NCBI GenBank assembly: GCA_030538215.1
Contig: JAUNUM010000002.1
Coordinates: 1 to 64,000, forward strand
DNA length: 64,000 nucleotides
Direction of reading: 5' to 3'
From: Bacteroidia bacterium
GTDB taxonomy: Bacteria; Bacteroidota; Bacteroidia; Bacteroidales; Dysgonomonadaceae
The notes under the pieces were generated by a model. It saw nothing but the letters and a program-made list of their open reading frames with translations, was not told the DNA's origin and made no database searches. This document shows positions 9,251-17,796 of the stretch, in pieces. A program made the position numbers and the translations under genes. Position 1 is the first letter of the stretch. Every line of letters starts with the position of its first letter.

Positions 9251-10348
9251 ATGTCAGAACAAATAAAAGTAGGTATCACGCACGGAGATATTAATGGCGT
9301 GGGATACGAAATATTGCTGAAAACTTTTGCCGATGAACGCCTCCAAGAACTTTTTGTACCGGTAATTTACGGCTCATCCAAATCGGCTTCCTATCACAGA
9401 AAGGTACTTGATTACAGTCCCGTAAACTTTCATATCATAAACCATGCCGAAGAATGCAGTGAAGGAAAAATAAACTTGCTCAACTGTGTGAAGGAAGAGG
9501 TGAGAATAGAGTTAGGAACTCCAACCACTGAAGCGGGTGAAGCGGCATTTATCGCTCTTGATAACGCGACCAGAGATCTTGCAGCAAAAAAAATAGACGT
9601 TTTAGTAACGTTGCCCATCAACAAAGACACCATTCAGAACGACAAATTTCACTTTCCGGGACATACGGAATTTTTGCAAGACCGATTTGCAGAAAACTCT
9701 AAGGCGTTGATGATTTTAGCCAATAATTCATTACGAGTTGCGTTAGTAACTACTCATATTCCCATTGCAGAAGTTTCAGGAAAAATATCGAAAGAGCTTA
9801 TCACCGAAAAACTTACGACACTCAATCTTTCTCTTAAACGCGATTTTCGCATAGAAAATCCTCGTATTGCAATCCTTGGACTAAACCCGCACTCGGGAGA
9901 AAACGGATTGCTGGGAAAAGAAGAAATCGAAATAATTGCCCCTGCCGTAAAAGAGTCTCAGGAAGCGGGAATATTGTGTGTTGGTCCCTTCGCAGCCGAT
10001 GGATTTTTCGGCACCGGAAAGTATCGCGAATTTGATGCTGTTCTGGCTATGTATCACGATCAAGGATTGATACCATTTAAAACCATAGCCATGGATTCGG
10101 GTGTAAACTTCACCGCCGGATTACCCATTGTTCGCACTTCTCCCGATCACGGCACAGCCTACGATATTGCCGGAAAAAACATGGCATCGGAAGAATCATT
10201 CCGTCAGGCAATTTATATGGCGATGGATATTTTCACCAATCGTTGTGCTTACGATGAAGCTCGCGAAAATCCGCTACGCAAAATGTTCTTCGATCGCGGA
10301 AAAGACGATGTGAAATTAGATTTAACTGAAGGGGAAGAAGCAGAATAA
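9251..10348 (+). CDS. pdxA: 4-hydroxythreonine-4-phosphate dehydrogenase
   Basis: 365 aa. PdxA oxidises 4-phosphohydroxy-L-threonine for the DXP-dependent pyridoxal phosphate pathway; the product condenses with deoxyxylulose phosphate through PdxJ. The N-terminal ITHGDINGVGYE, the metal-binding His in FPGHTEFLQ, the Asp/His region in AMYHDQGLIPFK and the C-terminal TSPDHGTAYDIAG are all family motifs. It is about 35 residues longer than the E. coli enzyme, as is usual for Bacteroidales PdxA. pdxJ is not in the window. A strong hairpin follows the stop. Confidence 0.96.
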   Translation: MSEQIKVGITHGDINGVGYEILLKTFADERLQELFVPVIYGSSKSASYHRKVLDYSPVNFHIINHAEECSEGKINLLNCVKEEVRIELGTPTTEAGEAAFIALDNATRDLAAKKIDVLVTLPINKDTIQNDKFHFPGHTEFLQDRFAENSKALMILANNSLRVALVTTHIPIAEVSGKISKELITEKLTTLNLSLKRDFRIENPRIAILGLNPHSGENGLLGKEEIEIIAPAVKESQEAGILCVGPFAADGFFGTGKYREFDAVLAMYHDQGLIPFKTIAMDSGVNFTAGLPIVRTSPDHGTAYDIAGKNMASEESFRQAIYMAMDIFTNRCAYDEARENPLRKMFFDRGKDDVKLDLTEGEEAE

Positions 10349-10371
10349 ATTCACGATTTTATAAAAATAAT

Positions 10372-10402
10372 AACGGCTGACTTTGAAAGTTGGCCGTTTG
10401 TT
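10372..10402 (+). terminator. Terminator after pdxA
   Basis: AACGGCTGACTTT pairs with GAAAGTTGGCCGTT with one or two wobble pairs and is followed by TTTGTTAAT. It sits about 25 bases past the pdxA stop. Confidence 0.65.
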
Positions 10403-10647
10403 AATATGAAAACATTAAAAGAGAAGGCAGTTTAGATAAACTCACCGTAAACGGTACGCTGGTGCATATCACCGCCATTTTCGGGTTTACGCTGAGTGAG
10501 TTGGTGGTGGAGAATTGTAATGAAAATGCTGAAACAACTCTTTGCCCAAAGCTCTTAATTCACCAGTTCAAAATGACGAAATGAAACTGTTATCTGAACC
10601 AATACTAGTACACCGACTCATACAAAATCATTTCTACACAATTATAG
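10403..10647. other. Spacer with a possible gene remnant
   Basis: Between the pdxA terminator and the yitT-like stop there is a short open stretch, about 10405-10583 on plus, with higher GC than its surroundings; it reads as DKLTVNGTLVHITAIFGF and onward to a TGA. It has no convincing start codon or promoter and I do not recognise it. It may be a decayed gene fragment or chance. Confidence 0.2.
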
Positions 10648-11523
10648 TCACTTTATCTGATCAAAACCTTTACCATAAACTCCCACCACGTTGCTTTGAG
10701 AGATAAATGCATCTTTATCGATACGTTTAACAAGCCTGAATATGGAAGTGGATTCGGTTTTTCGTGCAAGCACGATTAATATTTTTTGTGGGTGCTGAGA
10801 ATACCAGCCAACTCCATCAATTACCGTGCAACCACGACGTAATTCGGAGTTAATATGCGATGCAATTTCGTCGTATTTATTAGAAAAAATAAAGAACTGT
10901 ACCGATTGCCGTGCTCCGCTAATCACCATGTCCACAACATAATACAGAACAGCTATAATTATAAGCCCGTAAATAATTTTCTCAAGACTTTGAAACAAGA
11001 ACCACGAGCTAAGAATAATTACAACGTCCACATACATTAAACCGCGTCCCATACTCACGTAGTGGTATTTAGTAATAATTGCACCCACAATATCGGTTCC
11101 GCCCGTTGTGCTATTCATCGAATATACCAACCCAAGTCCAACACCGCAGCAGATTGCTCCAATAATACTTGCCATAAGTGGATCGGCACTAGGGAGCAGT
11201 GAGTGAGTAAGGTATTTTTCAGCGATTCCAATAATCAGCGTAAGCCCCAATGCGCCAAAAAGTGTCTTAAAAACAAAGCCACGCCCCAAAATAAACCACG
11301 CAAAAATTAACAAAGTACAATTGATAACTAATATGGAAAGCCACACGGGAATACCCGATGAATAATTTATAAGCAGCGAAACACCAGCCAATCCGCCCGT
11401 TACAATTTTGTTTGGGATTAAGAACCCGGTCAGACCTATTGCATAGAGTATCAGTCCAATTACAACAACAATGTAATCGCGCCACTCAAACGATTTCAAG
11501 TATTTTTTAGTAGGTAAATTCAT
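10648..11523 (-). CDS. YitT family membrane protein (DUF161/DUF2179)
   Basis: 291 aa. Five to six hydrophobic segments in the first ~210 residues (for example YIVVVIGLILYAIGLTGFLI and IIGAICCGVGLGLVYS) with the family motif SMNSTTGGTDIVGAII, followed by a soluble DUF2179 domain (SELRRGCTVIDGVGWYS... VLARKTES). This is the normal YitT architecture. The transport or sensing role of the family is not established. It lies 46 bases downstream of leuS on the same strand and may be transcribed with it. Confidence 0.9.
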   Translation of the reverse strand: MNLPTKKYLKSFEWRDYIVVVIGLILYAIGLTGFLIPNKIVTGGLAGVSLLINYSSGIPVWLSILVINCTLLIFAWFILGRGFVFKTLFGALGLTLIIGIAEKYLTHSLLPSADPLMASIIGAICCGVGLGLVYSMNSTTGGTDIVGAIITKYHYVSMGRGLMYVDVVIILSSWFLFQSLEKIIYGLIIIAVLYYVVDMVISGARQSVQFFIFSNKYDEIASHINSELRRGCTVIDGVGWYSQHPQKILIVLARKTESTSIFRLVKRIDKDAFISQSNVVGVYGKGFDQIK

Positions 11524-11569
11524 ATTTGAGTCCTGTGTTTACAATATAATGACAATAAATTCTAACTTT

Positions 11570-14500
11570 TTATATTACAATATTTACAATCTTCTTTGGT
11601 ACAATAATTACCTTCTTCGGAGTTTTTCCATCCATCCATTTTTGCGAATTGGGATGCTCCAAAACTGTTTTCTCAATTTCCTCGTTAGATGCATCGGCAG
11701 AGAATTCAAGTACAAATCGTGACTTACCGTTAAATGAAATAGCATAAGGAAATGTATCTTCTTTTAAATATTCCTCGATGAATTTGGGAAATTTGGCATC
11801 ACAAATGGTTTGTTTATTTCCTAATTTGTGCCACAACTCTTCGGTAATATGCGGTGCAAAAGGAGCAAGACAAATCAGCAAATCGCTGAGAATGGTTTTT
11901 TTGTTGCATTTCAACTGCGACATTTCATTCACACAAATCATAAATGCCGAAACTGATGTATTGAACGAGAAATTCTCGATATCGAACGCTACTTTTTTGA
12001 TAAGTTTGTGCAGCGATTTCAATTCTTCTCTTGTCGGATTCTCGTCTGTAACCGTAAATTCTCCGTTAGAGTGGAACAAGTTCCAAAGTCGGCGCAAGAA
12101 ACGATGAACACCATCAATACCATTGGTATCCCACGGTTTGGAAAGTTCCAGCGGGCCTAAAAACATTTCGTAAAGACGCAATGTATCGGCGCCGTAATTC
12201 TCCACAATATCATCGGGATTTACCACGTTGTACATCGACTTCGACATCTTTTCTACAACCCATCCACACACATATTTGCCGTCTTCGAGAATAAATTCGG
12301 CCGTTTTATATTCGGGATTCCAGTTTCGAAAAGACTCAATATCAAGAATATCGCCGTGTACAATATTCACATCCACGTGTATAGGCATTACATCGTATTG
12401 ATCTTTAAGATTCAGTGAAACAAATGTATTGGTTTCTTTAATGCGATACACGAAATTGCTCCGCCCTTGAATCATCCCCTGATTCACAAGTTTTTTAAAC
12501 GGTTCCTCTTCGCAGGAAACACCTAAATCGAACAGAAATTTATTCCAAAATCGGCTGTAAATCAAATGTCCCGTAGCATGTTCCGTTCCACCAACATATA
12601 AATCTACGTTGCGCCAATATTCATTTGTTTCTGTTGAAACCAATGCTTTATCATTTCGTGGATCCATGTAACGCAAGTAATATGCCGATGAACCGGCAAA
12701 GCCGGGCATGGTACTCAGTTCCAACGGATACCCCTCCCCGACCCTCCCCACAGGAGAGGGAGCGGACTTCGATTCACTGTTTCCTGAAATATTTTGTTGT
12801 TCTTCTTCAATGTGAGATGAAGACAACTGCGATTTATCATTCTCTAAATCTTCATCGGAGTTGTCTCCCTCTCCTTTGGAGAGGGCTGGGGGGAGGTACA
12901 TCCAATCCTTCGCTCTTCCCAGCGGTGGTTCACCCGTTTCGGTAGGCAGGTATTTATCCACTTCGGGAAGTTCGAGCGGAAGCTCGTTCTCGTCCAGCGT
13001 GTAGGGCATTCCGTTTTTATAATAAATCGGGAATGGCTCACCCCAATAACGCTGACGGCTGAAAATAGCATCGCGCAATCGGAAGTTTACTTTTCGAAAT
13101 CCGAGTTTTCGTTTTTCTACTTCATCAATTGCGGCGGGAATAGCCTCTTTCACGGTCATACCGTTTAGAAAATCGGAATTCATCATAATGCCTTCCTTCG
13201 CATCGAAACTTTCTTCCGATATATCACAGCCCTCAATCAAAGGGATAATAGGTAAATTGAAGTGTTTAGCGAAAGCGTAATCGCGACTGTCGTGACCGGG
13301 AACGGCCATAATTGCACCTGTTCCGTAACCTGCCAGCACATAATCCGAAATCCAAATTGGCAACAGTTTTCCGGTAAACGGGTGCGAAGCATAAGAACCG
13401 GAAAAAACGCCACTCACCGATTTATCGGCAATGCGTTCACGCTCGGTGCGTTTTTTGGTTTTCTGTATATATGCTTCTACCTCTTTGCGTTGTTCGTCGG
13501 TAGTAAGTTGTTCTACCAACTCGCTTTCGGGGGCGAGAACCATAAAGGTAACGCCGAAAATGGTGTCGGCACGAGTGGTGAAGATGTCGAAGCTTTTAAC
13601 CTCCCCTCTATCCCCTCCAGAGGAGGGGAAGGCGGACAGAGATGTGTCTTCGGAATATTGATAATCGGGAAGTTCTGCGAGTTTCTTGGATATTTTATGA
13701 AGTACAAAGTCGATATCTTCAAATATTTCTTCGTTTCTGAAGCGTAAGATAGTATAGCCTATTTTTTCGAGAATGCTTTCTCTGTATTCATCAGCTTCTA
13801 GTTGTTCTTTTGTCTGATGATATCCCCCGTCAAGTTCGACAATCAACCTTTTTTGGAGACATACAAAGTCAGGAATAAATGTTTCAATCGGATGTTGTTG
13901 CCTGAATTTGTAACCTAATTGTTTTGCATTTATCCTATTCCACAAGTTTTTTTCAGCAATAGTTGGTTCTTTTCTATTTTCTTTTGCATTTTGCTGCAAT
14001 AAAAACCAATCATTTTTCTCAGCCGTATAATATCTCGGCTTTTCCCCTTCCTGTGGAGGGGGGCAGGGGGAGGTTTCAGACGAAACAACTTCAAACCTCA
14101 TTTCAGCGCCGACTGATTTTCCAATCCAATTCCTTTGCGTTTCTTTCAACGACTCTGTCCAATCCACATTATCGAGTCCGTCAAGCAAACGCTGTGCATA
14201 AGCCGATACGCGCAGACACCACTGGCGCATTTTCTTCTGCTCAACCGGATATCCTCCACGAATAGAAAGTCCTTCACTCACTTCATCGTTGGCGAGAACA
14301 GTTCCCAGTTGTGGACACCAGTTTACCATTGTATCACCCAAATATGCAATACGATAATTCATCAAAATCTCCTGCTGTTCTTTTTCAGATTTCGCATTCC
14401 ATTCTTTGGCAGTAAAATTCATCGGTTCGCTTTGAGCCAAATCCAATCCATCAGTTCCTTGTTGCAAGAAAACTTCTATAAGTTCCGAAATAGGGCGTGC

Positions 14501-14959
14501 TTGTTGTGCCTGATTGCAATAGTAAGAATGAAACATTTTGATAAATGCCCACTGTGTCCACTTGTAATATTCGGGATCGCAAGTTTGTATCTCGCGGCTC
14601 CAATCGTAAGAAAAGCCAATTTTATCCAATTGCTCACGATAGCGGGCAATGTTGTTTTTGGTAGTTATCGCCGGATGTTGTCCGGTTTGTATGGCATATT
14701 GTTCCGCAGGAAGTCCGTAGGCATCGTAACCCATTGGGTGAAGCACGTTAAATCCTTGCAGGCGTTTATATCTCGAATAAATATCGGAAGCGATGTAACC
14801 CAGCGGATGTCCCACGTGCAAACCGGCTCCCGAAGGATATGGAAACATATCAAGCACGTAAAATTTGGGTTTGGATGTATCTTCTGTAACTTTGTATGTC
14901 TGATGGTCGGCCCAATATTGTTGCCACCGCTTTTCTATTTCTCCGAAATTATATTCCAT
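11570..14959 (-). CDS. leuS: Leucyl-tRNA synthetase carrying two in-frame insertions
   Basis: 1129 aa, against roughly 915-945 expected for Bacteroidales LeuRS. Core parts are intact: HVGHPLGY (HIGH) near residue 45, the CP1 editing domain with TTRADTIFG, the catalytic region [27 protein letters not shown] (KMSKS) near residue 905, the anticodon-binding domain and a C-terminal domain. The excess is two insertions. One (about residues 296-453) sits at the entry to the editing domain between [12 protein letters not shown] and the strand [10 protein letters not shown], and encodes a DUF559 nuclease-like domain. The other (about 688-743) sits between RAKDWMY and [11 protein letters not shown] and is low complexity. 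Both keep the frame and both are bounded by inverted GC-rich repeats. Since the gene is essential unless duplicated, the enlarged enzyme presumably works. A TAnnTTTG promoter lies upstream. Confidence 0.95.
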   Translation of the reverse strand: MEYNFGEIEKRWQQYWADHQTYKVTEDTSKPKFYVLDMFPYPSGAGLHVGHPLGYIASDIYSRYKRLQGFNVLHPMGYDAYGLPAEQYAIQTGQHPAITTKNNIARYREQLDKIGFSYDWSREIQTCDPEYYKWTQWAFIKMFHSYYCNQAQQARPISELIEVFLQQGTDGLDLAQSEPMNFTAKEWNAKSEKEQQEILMNYRIAYLGDTMVNWCPQLGTVLANDEVSEGLSIRGGYPVEQKKMRQWCLRVSAYAQRLLDGLDNVDWTESLKETQRNWIGKSVGAEMRFEVVSSETSPCPPPQEGEKPRYYTAEKNDWFLLQQNAKENRKEPTIAEKNLWNRINAKQLGYKFRQQHPIETFIPDFVCLQKRLIVELDGGYHQTKEQLEADEYRESILEKIGYTILRFRNEEIFEDIDFVLHKISKKLAELPDYQYSEDTSLSAFPSSGGDRGEVKSFDIFTTRADTIFGVTFMVLAPESELVEQLTTDEQRKEVEAYIQKTKKRTERERIADKSVSGVFSGSYASHPFTGKLLPIWISDYVLAGYGTGAIMAVPGHDSRDYAFAKHFNLPIIPLIEGCDISEESFDAKEGIMMNSDFLNGMTVKEAIPAAIDEVEKRKLGFRKVNFRLRDAIFSRQRYWGEPFPIYYKNGMPYTLDENELPLELPEVDKYLPTETGEPPLGRAKDWMYLPPALSKGEGDNSDEDLENDKSQLSSSHIEEEQQNISGNSESKSAPSPVGRVGEGYPLELSTMPGFAGSSAYYLRYMDPRNDKALVSTETNEYWRNVDLYVGGTEHATGHLIYSRFWNKFLFDLGVSCEEEPFKKLVNQGMIQGRSNFVYRIKETNTFVSLNLKDQYDVMPIHVDVNIVHGDILDIESFRNWNPEYKTAEFILEDGKYVCGWVVEKMSKSMYNVVNPDDIVENYGADTLRLYEMFLGPLELSKPWDTNGIDGVHRFLRRLWNLFHSNGEFTVTDENPTREELKSLHKLIKKVAFDIENFSFNTSVSAFMICVNEMSQLKCNKKTILSDLLICLAPFAPHITEELWHKLGNKQTICDAKFPKFIEEYLKEDTFPYAISFNGKSRFVLEFSADASNEEIEKTVLEHPNSQKWMDGKTPKKVIIVPKKIVNIVI
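12732..12896 (-). mobile_element. Short in-frame insertion element in leuS (MITE-like)
   Basis: 165 bp with GC-rich inverted ends: the left end contains CCTCCCCGACCCTCCCC then AGGAGAGGGAG, and the right end is its near inverse, CTCCCTCTCC..GGAGAGGG..GGGGAGG. TAC flanks both sides, a possible 3-bp target duplication; 165 plus 3 keeps the leuS frame. The encoded ~55 residues are acidic and Ser/Asn/Gln-rich ([20 protein letters not shown]), with repeat-derived [10 protein letters not shown] and SPVGRVGEG at the ends. It has no recognisable domain. Confidence 0.6.
13600..14073 (-). mobile_element. DUF559-encoding in-frame insertion element in leuS
   Basis: 474 bp, exactly 158 codons. Its two ends are inverted copies of a ~30-bp GC-rich sequence: CCTCCCCTCTATCCCCTCC then AGAGGAGGGG at the low-coordinate end, and the near complement (CCCCTTCCTGTGGAGGGG, then GGCAGGGGGAGG) at the other. 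Between them is a complete DUF559 domain (Vsr/PD-(D/E)xK-like nuclease fold) with [21 protein letters not shown]364 in FIPDF, E375 and D377 in IVELDGGYH, and a late [10 protein letters not shown]. These candidate active-site residues are intact. The ends translate as [10 protein letters not shown] and [10 protein letters not shown] inside LeuRS. Whether the element still moves, or the nuclease is active, is unknown. Confidence 0.7.
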
Positions 14960-14982
14960 TATTTGACTTTTAAAAAACGGTA

Positions 14983-14990
14983 CAAAGATA
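14983..14990 (-). promoter_or_regulatory. -7 element for leuS
   Basis: On the minus strand TATCTTTG ends 23 bases before the leuS ATG (14959). No well-spaced TTTG is evident upstream. Confidence 0.55.
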
Positions 14991-15075
14991 GCAAAAAAGT
15001 TCTCAAATCCAGAGTTTAAGATTTGGAGTTTTGCGATACAAAACCGTTCTCATATCAAGATTTTAGTTTTTTAAT

Positions 15076-16881
15076 TTACCCCATATATATTTCGTCAATT
15101 ACATTGACATACCGCTGAAGAATAACCTTTCTTTTCAATTTCAACGTATTGGTAAGTTCTCCCGATTCCATGGTAAATGGATGTGGCAGCAGTCTTATTT
15201 TCTTTATTTTTTCGTACGATGTAAACTGAGCCTGCAAAAGTTCGATTCTACCGAATATAAAATCGTGAATATCTTTATTTTCAACTAATTCCTCTATTGA
15301 TTTATATTGAATATTATGCTCTTGAGCATACTCCTTCAGAACTTCGAAATTAGGAATAATTAATGCGCTTACAAATTTTCGCTCATCACCAATTACGGCA
15401 ATCTGGTCGATGAATTTATCTTCGGTCATGCGTGTTTCAATCATTTGCGGAGCAATATACTTCCCGTTTGAAGTTTTATAAAGGTCTTTTATTCTATCGG
15501 TTAGGATAATTTCGTTGTTCTCTGTTAGTTTTCCCGCATCGCCTGTTCTGAAAAAGCCATCTTCTGTAAAGGCAGCAGCCGTTTCAGCAGGTTTTTTATA
15601 ATATCCTTTCATTACTGTTTTGCCTTTCACCAAAATTTCATCGTTCTCGCCAATTTTCACTTCTACTTCGGGCATAATTTTCCCAACAGTGCCAATTGTA
15701 AAACCTCTTGCCGGAAAACAACTTACCGTAGCTGTAGTTTCAGACAATCCGTATCCGTAAATCAAATGGACATCAATGGATTGCATAAATTCATTAATCT
15801 TATCAGATAACGGTGCTCCGGCCACAGGAAAAAAGTTTCCTCTATCTATACCTACTACTTTTTTAATCAAATAGAATATGGTGAATTTATAAATAAAAAA
15901 CTTTATTGCATTGCCAATAGGCGCTCTTTTTCCTTGATTTCTGTACAACAGATTGTGTTTCTTTCCCACCTTAACGCTATCTTCAAAGAGCCATTTCAAC
16001 AATCCACTCGCAGTCTCAATTCTTTCCTGAATACCTTCATACACTTTCTCCCAGAACCGGGGAACATTACTCATCAATGTTGGGCGTATCTGCCTAATAG
16101 TTTGTTGAATTTTAGTTGGATCTCTGTTCACGGCAACGGTCATTCCCTTGTGTAAACAGTAATATGTCCATGCTTTTTCAAAAATATGCGTTAGTGGCAA
16201 AAAGCACATCGATAAATCTTTATCGGAACATTTTGTCAGGCGTATATCGTGAATCTTAAACGCTTCAATATAATTATCGTGTGTGAGCATAACGCCCTTG
16301 GGCTCTCCGGTTGTGCCTGACGTATAGATGATAGTTGCCAAATCGGAGCCTTTAAGCTGACGTAATCGGGCATTAACTAACGCCAATGATTCGGAATTAT
16401 CACCCGTAGTGATAAAGTCATCGAAATAAATGGAAGTCTTATCTTCGGGTTTCAGCACCACATCTCTATCGAAAACGATTATTTTTTTGAGAACCGAGCT
16501 TTCTTGCTGAACTTTATACGCATTATTATACTGAAACTGTTCACCCACAAAAATCACTTTTACTTGTGCATCATTCACAATATACTCCACTTGCGAGGGC
16601 GACGAAGTGGCATACATGGGCGTCATTACCGCTCGATTGGCATAAGCAGCGAAGTCCGTAATAAGATATTTTGCCATGTTTTGTGAATAAATCCCAATAT
16701 TGTCTTCGGGTTTTATTTGCATTTCAGCCATAGCCTGCGCGGTTTTCATTATTTTATCCGAAAACTCTTCCCACAAGATATGTGTCCATACACCGTTTGA
16801 CAGTAAAAACTTTAACGAGGTTTTATTCTTATATTTTTGTGCTTGATTGTGAATTAACTCTCCCAAATGATAATAAGCCAT
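15076..16881 (-). CDS. Long-chain fatty acid-CoA ligase (AMP-forming)
   Basis: 601 aa, full length for bacterial long-chain acyl-CoA synthetases. It activates fatty acids with ATP and CoA through an acyl-adenylate. The P-loop YTSGTTGEPKGVMLTHDN (near residue 190), LSMCFLPLTHIFE, YGYGLSETTATVS, FRTGDAGKL and the C-terminal NGKYIAPQMIE region mark the ANL superfamily. No signal peptide. It is on the same strand as leuS, upstream of it, with about 115 bases between, and has its own -7 element, so it is probably transcribed separately. Confidence 0.93.
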   Translation of the reverse strand: MAYYHLGELIHNQAQKYKNKTSLKFLLSNGVWTHILWEEFSDKIMKTAQAMAEMQIKPEDNIGIYSQNMAKYLITDFAAYANRAVMTPMYATSSPSQVEYIVNDAQVKVIFVGEQFQYNNAYKVQQESSVLKKIIVFDRDVVLKPEDKTSIYFDDFITTGDNSESLALVNARLRQLKGSDLATIIYTSGTTGEPKGVMLTHDNYIEAFKIHDIRLTKCSDKDLSMCFLPLTHIFEKAWTYYCLHKGMTVAVNRDPTKIQQTIRQIRPTLMSNVPRFWEKVYEGIQERIETASGLLKWLFEDSVKVGKKHNLLYRNQGKRAPIGNAIKFFIYKFTIFYLIKKVVGIDRGNFFPVAGAPLSDKINEFMQSIDVHLIYGYGLSETTATVSCFPARGFTIGTVGKIMPEVEVKIGENDEILVKGKTVMKGYYKKPAETAAAFTEDGFFRTGDAGKLTENNEIILTDRIKDLYKTSNGKYIAPQMIETRMTEDKFIDQIAVIGDERKFVSALIIPNFEVLKEYAQEHNIQYKSIEELVENKDIHDFIFGRIELLQAQFTSYEKIKKIRLLPHPFTMESGELTNTLKLKRKVILQRYVNVIDEIYMG

Positions 16882-16903
16882 AACTTTTATTTTTTTTGTT
16901 TTT

Positions 16904-16911
16904 CAAAGGTA
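16904..16911 (-). promoter_or_regulatory. -7 element for the acyl-CoA ligase
   Basis: TACCTTTG on the minus strand fits TAnnTTTG and lies 22 bases upstream of the ATG at 16881. Confidence 0.5.
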
Positions 16912-17071
16912 ATCTAAATTGAAGAAAATTGAGTATAAACAGTGTCTTTATTTGCCTAAAAAGTTCAACTTTAGAGGGTTTTTCCAAAATATTTACTTAA
17001 CAATCTATAAATATGGCTATTAATTAACTACACTTAACGCGTTTTTAAGTATTCAAATAAAACAATAGTAT

Positions 17072-17079
17072 TATTTTTG
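17072..17079 (+). promoter_or_regulatory. -7 element for the DUF4294 gene
   Basis: TATTTTTG fits TAnnTTTG and ends 11 bases before the ATG at 17091. Confidence 0.45.
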
Positions 17080-17090
17080 CTTCGGAATTT

Positions 17091-17726
17091 ATGAAAAGAA
17101 TTGTTCAAATATGGTTGTTTATAGCCGTGGTTTTTGCTCACAATGCAAAAGCTCAGGACTTAATTGCCGATAACACAACGCCGGCAACACAGAGAACAAC
17201 CATTTACTTATTGCCCAACGTGTATCCCGCCGTAATTATTGATGGCGACACGGTTGCCTGCATGAGCTTGCACGATTTCATTAAATATTCTCCACTTCGC
17301 TTTGCCAGCAACAGAGAACAAGTGCAATATACCAAACTAATTCGTGACGTAAAAAAAACCCTCCCTTACGCGAAAGAAATTGCAGTTATCATTACCGAAA
17401 CCTACGAGTATATGGAAACTTTGCCCAACGACAAAGCCAAACAGCAACACCTGAACCAAATGGAGAGGCACTTAAAAGATGTTTATACTCCTAAAATGAA
17501 AAAGTTAACCCGTTCGCAAGGGCAATTGCTGATAAAATTGGTGGATAGAGAAACAAACTCTTCATCCTATCATATTGTTGATGCATTTATGGGAAGCGGG
17601 AAAGCTTTTTTCTGGAACGCATTTGCCAGCATATTTGGCAACAGCCTTAAAAAGAGGTACAATCCTTATGCCGAAGATCGCTTAACAGAACGCGCTTGCG
17701 TGCTTGTAGAACAAGGCGCTTTCTAA
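17091..17726 (+). CDS. DUF4294 domain-containing exported protein
   Basis: 211 aa. A signal peptide (MKRIVQIWLFIAVVFAHNAKA-QD) precedes a DUF4294 domain that fills the rest: PAVIIDGDTVACMSLHDF, then QYTKLIRDVKKTLPYAKE and the conserved MKKLTRSQGQLLIKLVDRETN...AFFWNAFASIFGNSLKKRYNP. This family is widespread in Bacteroidetes and its function is unknown. It is a single gene with its own promoter, upstream of the SulP transporter gene. Confidence 0.88.
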   Translation: MKRIVQIWLFIAVVFAHNAKAQDLIADNTTPATQRTTIYLLPNVYPAVIIDGDTVACMSLHDFIKYSPLRFASNREQVQYTKLIRDVKKTLPYAKEIAVIITETYEYMETLPNDKAKQQHLNQMERHLKDVYTPKMKKLTRSQGQLLIKLVDRETNSSSYHIVDAFMGSGKAFFWNAFASIFGNSLKKRYNPYAEDRLTERACVLVEQGAF

Positions 17727-17766
17727 ACTTTACACCATACAATTTCATTTTTATCCTTTAAATTGT

Positions 17767-17774
17767 TAATTTTG
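17767..17774 (+). promoter_or_regulatory. -7 element for the SulP transporter
   Basis: TAATTTTG fits TAnnTTTG and ends 22 bases before the ATG at 17797. Confidence 0.5.
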
Positions 17775-17796
17775 CAGTCAAATACTGAATTGACAC

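Noticed and set aside
13262-13747. Plus-strand frames across the DUF559 insert
   Set aside because: They are complements of leuS and of the GC-rich repeats; the DUF559 match is on the minus strand.
12600-14100. Intein or group II intron as explanation of the leuS insertions
   Set aside because: No splice-junction Cys/Ser/Thr and His-Asn pair, no reverse transcriptase or intron domain V; the frame runs straight through with repeat-derived codons at the borders.
14135-15019. Long plus-strand frame opposite the leuS start (294 codons)
   Set aside because: It is a shadow of leuS, whose strand has conserved LeuRS sequence throughout; the frame has no start signal or recognisable domain.
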